A DNA stretch of 64,000 nt. Source: Mytilus edulis. Lineage: Eukaryota > Mollusca > Bivalvia > Mytilida > Mytilidae. Each line of letters opens with the position of its first letter. Within the stretch, counting starts at the first letter, position 1. Both the position numbers and the translations under genes were made by a program. The stretch covers positions 95,510,749-95,574,748 of the forward strand of contig NC_092344.1 of NCBI RefSeq assembly GCF_963676685.1, read 5' to 3'. Positions 24,201-36,200 of the stretch are shown piece after piece. The notes below the pieces were generated by a model that saw only the letters and a program-made list of their open reading frames with translations, was not told where the DNA came from and did no database searches.

Positions 24201-27200
24201 ATTCAAAAAAAAATTAAAATTACTACAATAATAGAGAAAATAACAAACGAACTTCTTTTTCGCGTCGAATCACGGCGAATCACATTTGACGTCACAGGCT
24301 GCATTACGTCATTTGAAATTTTGTCACAGTGCAGTAAACATGGCGTTCTCTTGCACAAAGTATTGAAAAGGAATTATTGCATGTGTTTCATTAATACTCT
24401 GCTTTGGACATGACTCTAACAATGGCAAATATAATGATAGCATACCGGTAAGTCAGATTTCTTTATTTTTCACAAAGCATCAACATAGAGGGGGGATAGG
24501 AGGGTCCTGATCCCGAAATCCCGGGTTTAAAAACGAAATCACGAGGTCCCGAATTTAAATCACAGGAGTTTGTAATCCTATCAATAAGGGGTTAAAAATA
24601 TACCAAAGTCGACTATCACAGTAGAGCTCTCGAAGAGCTCTCTTCGAGAGAAGCTCTACAGTGCATGGAGCATAGTAAGTCAGAACATTAAAATGATACC
24701 GGGATACGATATGAATCTGCAGATTTTTCATCGATCATCATTTTTAAGTTCAACGACGTCAAGTTATAATTATATTTTACTGAAAGGCTGACTGTAATTT
24801 GTAAATTATCTGAACAAGCTCATTTCTTGTCTACTTCATAATTATTTCAAACATTTTAATAGATGGTGCCCCGGTTACCCACTTTTTAAAATTTATCCCA
24901 GATTCGCATATGAATAAGTTCACTTTTTTGTTCTTTGTTGATGTTCTATGAATATCTGTCTTTAAATTGACAATGAAACCACATCTTTTAAAATTGTATA
25001 TGATGGTCCCACATTAGACAAAAATGTCGAAAATGAGTAATTTCATTTTTTCTAGCTTCTCTCATGCAATACTGCCGATAGCGGTACCTTTTTGGTCACT
25101 ATTTGTGTGTTGCGTTTAAATATGAATTGTAACACTTTATAGTGACTGAACAGGTAAAACAAATACTTCTCAAGAAACAGAAAAGAAAACTACTAGGAAC
25201 GGCACCAGGCTATGTATTGGTATTGTATGAATAAAAACTCGAATTGGAATTGTCGGCTTTTTCATGCATTTTCTGTTCACATTTTCACAACAAAAAAGGC
25301 TAAACTAACTTTGTGAAAGTTATAATTAATGTCAAGTATTTCATTCGCCAAAAATCTCGTGCGATTCTGCGATAAAAATCACGCGCAATTTTGTAAATGA
25401 AAGGGGAAAGTAGATCCTTACGCGTTGCATTCGCGCATGTCATTTGCGTACTAACCCAATAATTTTTATATCACGGCCAGTCCACTGATACTGACATTAT
25501 CAGCGAGTACACATCAAAGGAAAAATGTACAAATTACCGATAAAGAACTATATGTACTTTTACTTTTGAGTGAATGCAAAGAACATGTAAGCAAACAACA
25601 GAAAGAAGATCAACAGCTTAGCTAATAAATATATGTACAGTATGAACTTTCTGGTTTTAATCTATCTATTCTGCTGTATACAGTTAAAAAATCATTCTAG
25701 GCATTAATTACTGTCAGATGTTTATTAGATCTTGTTTTGCTGTTTTAAGTTAACAGGCAAAAATGTTAAAATACACCATTTTGATATAGGAAAGACTAAA
25801 CTCGTGAACATTAGAGCTGGTAGAAGTTTCTATAATTTTGATATTATTTGTCTCACTGGTAGTACACTACACTGTAAAAATCTTTTTGAGAAAGAGCAGG
25901 TGAGATTTTTTTAATTTGAATTTAATGCACTACGAAAGAACTGTGTTCTCGGGCCTGTTGTCATTTGTGTTATAATCCGTACTTCAGGCATTTAACAAAA
26001 GAACAACTTTTCAATGTACATGTATCTTGCCAATGTGTGAATAAATTTACTGTCAAAAAACACGTCTTGTGTGTGTTTTTGTTAGATGCATTTCTTTTTT
26101 GTATACTGTATAGATCTGGTGAGTTAAGCCCTTTTCACATCAATATACATGTACCAGGTTAGGTGGGTTTGGCACCACAAACTGCTAGCTATATAGTCTA
26201 GCCCCCATCACATCCTTCAATTAGTATGTGCCTGTCCCATGTCAGAAGCCTGTAATTCAGTTTGAATTGTTTTTCGTTTTCATTTAGGGTCTTTTTATAT
26301 ACCAGACTACTGTAAATTCAGAAATTATTGTGAGGTTTTTATTAGCATGATTATTGCTAAAAATGGGACAGAGTTTAGTTGTAAACGCAATAATTTAAAC
26401 TCGCATTTTGAAATATTTTTTATGAATTCAACAGGATTTTTCTCAAAATCCTAAAAATTAAACTTTCATTTAAGTCTTAAATGATAAAATCAGAGGCAGA
26501 TTTAGGTGGGGGCCAGGGCCCCCTTTTTCTGGGAAAAATTTGGTTGATTATATAGGGAATCACTGAATCATGACCGGAGCGAGCCCCCTCTTAGGCAGTC
26601 AGTGGGCCCTCACTTATGAAAATTTCTGGATCTGCCACTGAAAATGGCAATGGTGGCAATAATAAATGCACACAATATTTCAGAATTTACAGTATATATC
26701 GTCGCTGTTATGCAAAAACCTTGTATCTCAATTTTTTGCGGAAATCTTTTTATCGATTATTTAGGATTAAATATGTATGTTCCACTGTGTGCGAAAATAT
26801 CTGATCTTCTAACCAATCATTAACACGAATTCTGACATGTGACGAAAAAGTGAAGTCGGATTGGTGAGACATTTTGTTGTGCGAAAATATCGTATCTCAA
26901 AAGAAAAACACATTGCACGGCAGCGGACATTATACATGTTATAACAGGTACAGTTTTATCAATTTTAGGTTCTCAAAGCTAATATATTAGCTTAAAAATA
27001 ATGAAAAACTTTGAAAATACAATTTAAGTGCAGAAATATTTGCTCGTCTTGGTTATTGATTTGTTAGAAGATCAGATATTTTCGCATACAGTGGAACATA
27101 CATATTTAATTCTAAATAATCGATAAAAAGATTTCAGTTTTTACTGCCTGGTGTAAAATTGCCAAAACCTTAAATACGAGGTTTTTGCATAACAGCGACG

Positions 27201-30200
27201 ATATGGTATAATGTATGGGCTTTGCTCATGGTTAAAGGATGTATGGTGACCTATAGTTGTTAACTTTGATGTCATTTGATCTCTGATGGAGAGTTGTCTT
27301 TTCTCATTAGTGTAAACATTTTTTTTTTTTTAAATAATTAGGTAATTTAAACATTACAATATAAGACACTTTTATTAGTATTAGGATTGGAAAACAAGTG
27401 AATTTTCACTTTTACAAATTCCTCTCTTTTCTTATTGGCAATCATACTACATTTTCTTATTTTTATATTTACATTACCTTTCATCTTCTTGAGCGGTCCA
27501 CTTCCTCAGTACAACAAGGAGTCCTAAATGCATGATTTTGAGTTGGCTAAAAAACCTATAAGATATATTATGATACAATTAACAGGTTTCTTTGCAATTA
27601 TCTGGCAAATCAATAAAAAAATTAAGCATATAAGAGTAGTTAAATAAATGTATTCTCCAATAAATACATACATTTCCCCAGTTGACAAGGCAAAACTAAG
27701 GAGGGAGCCGCAATATTGAATTGATTGGATCAACAAAGGTTCGATTTACTACAATGTTGTCATTAATAGAACAACACCATCTCCAATTCACTGTTTTATA
27801 GTGATTTTATCCAAATTTGAATCGAAGAGGCAACTTATTAACCTCCAATTTGTAAGTTTTCATTTGTATGAAGTCATATTTAGCCATGACGTCTTTGCGC
27901 GAAAATCATTCATGAAGTTTCACAGATTTTTTTGTATGTCAAATTTATACATTTTTTCAAACTCCATCGTATTATATCTTTTTGTTATGAATTAGAATCG
28001 GAATACCAGTACTGTAGTTGAAGAGTTGTCAACGTCAATTGTGGATTTGACGGTTGCAAATGCAGTTTTACTGGTGACAGTCACATTTTTTTTTAAATCT
28101 GGGAAGATAAGTTTTCATTTTTTAAAGTAGGGCAAGTTGGCAGACCTTTATAACATATACATGTATATAAAAAAATTTAAATCCCACCTGCCTTTCTCAA
28201 TGAAATTTTTACAGTGTGCTGTACTACTTTTGGGACAAATTATATCAAAATTATAGAAAACTTCATCGGCTCTAACTCAAAATATGGACAATTTTATATA
28301 TAGGGCGTCTTGAAATCTTTTGACAGCTTCCGAGGTGCTAATTTTTAACCTTTTTCAGCTGGACCAAACTCTACTTTCCTAAAAAAAAATTAGGGATCCA
28401 AATTTTTTTTAAATGTAATTTCACCCCCTTTCTTGCAATTTGAGGCATTAAACATGGAGAAATAAATTTGGAAGGGGTATAAAAATTAATGGCAAGTAAC
28501 CCACTGTCAACACTAGGGACTATATTCGTGAATAACGAAAATCAAGGGACGACAATTGCGGTCTCGGACCTTATGCATCTTTATTGACAACATATATCAT
28601 GTATACAGTAAAAAAAAGAATATGAACTCGTGATACACACAGAAACGTAAACAAAAGAAATGAGCAGTGCCTTTTCCTATCATAAAAAAGTGCCCTGCCC
28701 TCCACTGGCACCCTGCCCCTTTTGATTTCTAGCTGGAGCACTGTATATTGATGTATTCATTTAGATTTTTCCCAAGTAAGGTGAGTTGCCACTGTCATGA
28801 CTGTTGGCAGGAGTATAATTAGGGATTGAAGTATGAGCATAAAAGCATAAAAGATTTATTTAAAGTCAGTTATACATATAACAATACAACATAATTAAGC
28901 TCTGTAGAGCTTTTATCCGACATATAAGCTGTCGGATAAAAGCTGAAGTTCAAATTATGGCATAGTAGCCCACATCTTATATTTTTTACACAATTTATAT
29001 AGTTCTATAAAAGAAAAGCAGAAGTTTTAGAAGCCCACTCCAAATTTTAGGGGCATTTGGGCCCCTGCTAATTTCAAACCTGGATATTTAACTGGATTTG
29101 ATCCAAAGTTGCATATACATGATATAAAGTGGGGTGAGTTGGTAAGGTAGTTCCCACTTGGATTTTCAAGGGTTTAGGGGGGGGGGGGCTATGATGAAAA
29201 TGTTATCCTGCATTGTCGATGAATGAGACTGAGCTCCCTAAAAAAGAGTGGAGCAATTTAAAAAACAGGCCGTGTTATTAAAAAAAGTGGGGCGTTTGGC
29301 GGGGTGGGTCTTTTCACCACCGAACACCATTGCACACCGCCGAACACCTGAAAAACCACCAACCACTAAGAAAAACTTTGATATTATACAATAAAACGAT
29401 AAAATAAATTAAATTACATATAATTTAATCAATTTTTCGATTTTCATGGGCATCATTTTTATGTTAAAATCGAAAATCAATATAAGGAAAAACGTCTCCG
29501 GATTCATCACTTTCCGGATTACATTATGTGTGTTATAAAATTCAAATATATTCATAATTAGTCATCAGTTCAAGTATCCTGGATCTCTGTTCATTGGTTA
29601 GATTTTGAAATTTTCTCTTTTATTATTATTGGTACAACTATTTTATAGAAGAGTTAGAAGAAGAAAAAATGGAAAAAAGTATATTTGAGGTGTCCATGAG
29701 GGCATGAGGGTCAGCGGAGTTCAAAAAGTGGGGTGTTCTAAGACTCTTCCTTTCTGTTTTCTGTAGATATTTGGACTTTTAATCTTCTGATTTGTTGAAT
29801 TAATAACATGAATATTATATTTTATTCACATTGATAACGATAAAAGACAAAATAATAAACTTTTGGGGTGTTCGGTGGTGTTCGGCGGTGTTCGGTGGTG
29901 AAAAGACCTACCGCGTTTGGCGTTTTACCAGCATGACCAGTGGGGCGAACTGACTTGCTTCCGTTTTTGTCAATTTTTGACTGATTTTCGGGGTTTACAT
30001 GCATGACGTGGATAAAGTGACTATATATTTTTTCATGAAAGTATAAAACGTGTCTAACATCGTCCTAAAAATGTGCATGATTATATTTAGTCCAAATAAT
30101 TATGACGTCTTGAAAGGCTATTATAATTTTTTTCTTTGACGCCTTACTTCGACGTCGAAGTAAGGCGTCTTCTTCTTCTCTAAGTAAATTCCTCCGCAAC

Positions 30201-33200
30201 GGAGCACCCGTGTCACACAGTATAAAAAAATCCCTTAATTTTTATTTATTGCTGTTTAAAAACATGGAGCAGACTAGATTAGAATATATACACTCCTTAA
30301 AAGATAATTGTTGTCCTAAAACCATTTATTAATGTAAAAGAACACTAAAATAAAAATATTTACACCTACTATTTTATGTACATTAAGCATATAAGCGTCA
30401 AAGAAAAAAAATTATAATAGCCTTTCAAGACGTCATAATTATTTGGACTAGATTATATTTACCTTTCATTGGACAAGTACAAAAAAGTTATCCGGATACA
30501 CTTTTGTTGCGATGACTTTTTAAAATGTATGTTTCGTTCCCCGGTTTCTTCCAGTTAATCGGTAATGTAACCCATTTCAGTATATCTGTTTACAATAGCT
30601 TTTTGAACCATCTGTTTGAAAAACCAAAGTTCTTTGTATCAACTGTCTGACCATTTCAAACATCAGCAGACGAGCGTCCTTTCGCGTCATATTATACAAA
30701 AACGACCACGGTGAAAAGATTTCCGGTTTTCCGTATTCAAGGATCCAAGCTTTCGTACATTTACGTATAATATCATATCATTTATGTGAGAGTTAACTTA
30801 GTCTGGAATCGAGAATGGGGAATTAAATAAGGACAAAAAAACAACAAAGTTAGTTAAAAAGCAAAAATATAGAATAAAGGATCATTATTCTCAGAGCATA
30901 TATATAGTGTCTCTGGAAGAATCATGAGAATAAAGAAAAACTAAATAAAGGATATTCAATCAATTATCTATTATTTATAACTCATTCACATTTTGTTCCA
31001 TTCATAATTAAATAACTGTGCAGAGGGGGGCATGATGGTGAAGTTTGGAAACGAGAATTACTCTAAATCAGAGAATAATTAAATGTAACTGTTAGACAGT
31101 TAGAGTGTAATAAATAAAATATCATGTACATATATTTTACAAAATGAGGTCACAGAAAACACAGATTTTTGTTATTACTAATAAGAGTCTGCAATTTGAG
31201 TATCACTGTCAGTGGCGGTTCCAGAGGGTGGGGGCAAAAGGGGGGGGGGGGGGGGCGTAGAGGGGCATACGCCCCCTTTGCTTGGACATTTTTTTTTTGT
31301 AAACTGATTAATCAGACAAGACTTCAAGACAAGACTACGAGAACTTTGCCATTTCCCATGTATTTTTTTTTCATGCGACAATTCTTTACCTTAAATGATG
31401 TTTTTTGCTGGTATTTACTGATTATGTTAAAGTCGTGTGATTCGCTATAGTGGAGTTGACCAGTTCGCCGTAAAAACGTCACTCAGTCATTTTGAAATTC
31501 AAATTACAGTAACACATGGATAGACTGAGGATGACAATCATGACATCTTCAAAGCGACACAGGATTGAGCAAGAATGTATTGACTTTAATTCACAATTCC
31601 ACGAGACAGAAACGGTTATACTCTATTACACTTTCATAAAAAAAAAAGCAATATTATTTACCTACGAACATGTGTTACCCAAAACGCCTCAGCCTATTTT
31701 AACTAGAAATAACATAGCTGAATGATGATCCTCAGTCAACATAAGCTCTAGATACGAACCATTTGTTTGAGAAGGCAGTCTGAGATATTTGAAAGAAAAA
31801 ATCTGACTCAAACAAAAATTATGGCCATATCTGAATTGAAAACAATAATCTTGTCCACTTTTTTGCTTTAAGAAACGAAAATTTCGAACAGAATCATTTA
31901 GCATTAAATAAACATGATGAATAAAAAACCGGGCATATTTTTTTGGGGCGGGGTTTTGCATGTGTGACTGGAATGTCAACTTGTTTCGCCGAACTGATAT
32001 ATTTAATACCTTTTTTCAAGACCATACTGCAAGCAGCTGCTCAGTGGCCGGGTTGTGGCCTTTATGTCTCCATTTTTCGATCGTCATTCATAAACTCGTT
32101 GTCATTTTAGACTTATTCGTAGCCTTTGGTTAATTTGGAACCCCTCACTTCCCTTAATTTTGTTGGTTGAAACATTTGGATAAAAATTGCTTGTTTGTCT
32201 TTCTTAAATCGTGTCGGTCGTATTGTAAATTTCATCGAATAGCCCGGCGTATATCTGGTTTACAGCAAGAAATCTGTGAGGTTATTCTAACTTAACATAC
32301 AACAAACGAGAGTTTTCCATGTCTATTTTTTACTGACAATTCCCACATGTAATTATATATCAGTACATAGCTTTGGTTCCATACTATCATTTTATGAAAG
32401 ACAATTAATAGGGAGAATACAGCATAAAAATTTTAAATGTCCAACCCTTACACTTTACACCAACTTTAAAATATACATGCCCAAATAGGGAACCATTAAA
32501 AATATGCATTTTACACTTATTTTATGTTTTTTAGCCCCAAAAAGTCCCATTTTTCTTCAAAAATCTTTAAAAAACTTCGCTCCACCCCCCTTTCTAAAAT
32601 TCTGGATCCGCCCCTGCCTGTGACCGTGTCCAACAGTTGTCAGTGAATTAGAAATTTTACTATAAATCTGACACAAGTTCAGTTAAGAATCTGTGACAAT
32701 TTGGATTTTCCTTGTAATATTCTTAGGAAATGTCCTATAAATATAAAAAAAGAAGATGTGGTATGATTGCCAATGAGACAACTATCCACAAGAGACCAAA
32801 ATGACACAGAAATTAACAACTATAGGTCACCGTACGGCTTTCAACAATGAGCAAAGCCCATACTGCATAGACAGCTAGAAGTTTCAAATTCCTACTGCCT
32901 CATTCGCCTCCTTCATTTAAAATTACATCATAGGCGGATCCAAAAAGGGGGGGGTCTAAATGTTGGACTTGATCTGTTTGTCCAAGGTTAAACAATATAT
33001 TTTGTTTTATAATTCTCAACTCATGAACTATGCAAACATTTTTAACACTATCTTCTCATTATATTCAACAAAAAGCTCACCAGTTCTTATCTTCACATGT
33101 TTGTCAAAATGACCAATCAAATCAAAATTTTATTTACTAAATTTGCCGTGAAATATTCTAAAACATAAGTTGCCAAATATTGAAGTTCCTAACTGTTCAT

Positions 33201-36200
33201 AATTCACAGTACCTGAATTCACTCATGTATTCCCCCCCCCCCTTTTTTTGAGAAAAAAATTGATTGATTATATAAGGAATCACTGAAGCATTACCGGAGC
33301 GGCCCCCCTCTTAGGCAGCCAATGGGCCCCCACTTATGAAAATTTCTAGATCAGCCACTGCTTATGAAAATTGCTGGATCCGTCACTGGCACAATTTTAG
33401 TTTTATGTCATCGTAAGTCCAACGGGTTACTGTTGTTTTTATCCTTCATTCTTTTGACTTTTCTCAATTTATTGGATTTATGGCTGTAATTAACTACTAC
33501 TTTAATTGGTATCCAGTACCGTACGGAACGAAGTATGTTGACTAAGTGTATGTCGTGATTTAAACACGATAGTAGTGTTTCTTTCCCCTAAACATTATGA
33601 GCCGCATTGAACAGGATAGATAACCTCAGACCTCAAACAGTTACACTCTGAAACATTTTCAAGTACTTTCTATATGCTCATGTGTATTTTCTTGTTAGCA
33701 TAGTTTTGTACTTGGACAGATAATCAGAATGATCAACAATCATGTATTGGCAATGTTAATTGGTCACGTTTGTTTGACTGAACAACCAAACCAGGTAATT
33801 TTTAATTTTGACATGTCATGCATGTACAATGTTAATGTATATACATTCAGTCATTTTTATAACACAAGGGTTACAAATAAGAAAATCCTAAATAAAATAT
33901 GCAAATCTATAATCAAGTGCCATAACTTACTGTATGAAGCACGGGGGGGTCTCAACATGGGATTTTGGGTACAGGTGTGCAGCTGGGATTTTAAAAACAC
34001 CCCCCATTCATATATTGAATAATTGTGAAATCCCTACCTATACATATATTTCACAGCGAAATCATAACCCATTCATATATTTTATGAAATTTATGACCCA
34101 TTGATATATCACAATCGGTCAATTACTACCTATTGATATATTTCCTCGGTAAAATTGCACCCCATTGATATATTTGACGGATAAAAAAAGGGACCCATTC
34201 CAGCGGCACATATGTATATACCTTTATATAGGAAGAGACCCCCCCGTGGTATGAAGCACCTGTTTGTTCTGAGACTACTATAACACACATATATATATAT
34301 ATATGTGTAACTGTTATAGTATTCTCAGATTTGGTTTAAGAATTTATAAGGATTAAAGACATTTTTCAAACTCGCAAACATTACCAAAGGACTTTATTCA
34401 GTTAGTGAGTTAATCGCCCTGGTTTATACATCACTAACCTCTAGAAAAAATGTTAAATCCTAAAATCATTGAGATATTTAATACTGATAAAGCTATAATA
34501 TATTACTATATAAGTCCTTCAAATTAATCTAGGTATCTGAAATTTGAAATCAAAGATGTATACACACATATATATTTACAAATTCCACCCTTATGACTCT
34601 ACAAGAGAAAAACTTGAACAATATAAAACTTTTTGTAGTTGCATCTAATCCACTATCAAGGGAGATAATTTATGCCAAATAAAAAGATTAGTAATAAAAT
34701 CTTTTGATGATTATATGTGCCCCTTTAATGGAAAATCTTCAGACAAAGGTGAACAGCTTTAATGATTAAATTCTTCAAATAGAAAATGGAATAAATATTG
34801 GAATACATAAAATTCAGGTGAATTTGTATCTCATACTTGTATGTTACAAAAATTGAACTCAAGAATGTTAAATTTCTGTAATGAATTCCATGTTTTAATT
34901 CAGTTAACATTATAAATATAACTTTTTCACATGAACTTTGTCATGTTTGTTATTGTTAATTGTTCACATGAATTTCACTGAAATTAGATTGTTTTTAACA
35001 TGTTTAAAGTAAATTAAGATTTTCAATGGAATACATGTCTTGCAAGGTATAAGATGTTAATAAACGATTTTAATTTTTTAATTTTTAATTTAATTTATTT
35101 TTTATGTGAATTTCACGTGAATAATCTATCGTAAAAATCATGTGAAAAATTTAATTTAACTTCATGTCACCAAAATTTGCCTGTGTAATTTACACATGTG
35201 TTACACATGCGTTTTACTATACATGTGTTACACATGCAAATATCGCATGTGTCACATGCGTTATCCAACACATGCGTGACACAGGTGTATTTCTGGCACA
35301 TGTGATTCACATGCGTGTGTTACGCATGTGAACGCATGTGTACAACACATGATTCCCATGCGTGGCAAGAAACATGTGTTTTACGCATGTAACACACCTG
35401 TGACACATGCATTTTTAGGCACATGCGTGACACATGTGTGGCATTTTTGCCCTAGTAGGAAGGGATCTTTAAATAATTTGAAAATAACATTCAAAGGACA
35501 ATGTGTCAGAGACAAACAATAGGCTAAGTACTTTTGGAAAGCGAAATAGGAAAAAAAACGTTATCCAAAATTGTCGCATAGTTTGTATGAAGAAAATGAA
35601 ATCTTGTTTTGATAAAGTTATACAACCCCAACACGTAGAAATTGTAACCAAATAGAAATAACATGTGAATTCTGGACAAAACAAAGTTTTGTATAATAAG
35701 ACATTTAAAAATTCGACCAATTCAGAATTACCATGAACTTTTTCGTATCTCTTGTATAAACAAGTATTGTTGCTTAATTTTATTTTCAGTGCATTTTTTT
35801 TGTGGACTTGTTTTTGTCCTCCTATTTTTGTTTCATCTTTACCACATTTCAAATTAAAACCTATAGATATACAACAGTTTTTAAGCAAATGTTAAGTATA
35901 ACATCAATCATACATCAGGCTGTGTTTTGCTTTTAGGTCGGGTCGTTATCTTTTTTTATTTTATTTAAGCGTTAAGTTTCTGGAAATGAAAAGTAACCTT
36001 TTTCTTTTACGTTACCTAGTGATACATCATCCTGTGGATAGTATGTAATATAATACGATACTGGAAGCCATTGGTTCTGGCTACAGAAATCCTCAGTCAG
36101 AAACAAGTTCAATGTGTTCCGTATTTTCTTATCTCTATTTGAGATTGATGGTCCTTTAGTTGGAACTAAAATTAAAAAACATTACTTATATAAAACAAGC

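Noticed and set aside
24354-24420. Plus-strand 'aaacATGGCG' start next to CRE-like TGACGTCA words, considered as a promoter and first exon
   Set aside because: The frame stops after seven codons and no matching downstream exon was found.
31169-31450. Glycine-rich frame with a run of G residues
   Set aside because: Created by an 18-base poly-G run in a dispersed repeat; the opposite strand gives a proline run for the same reason.
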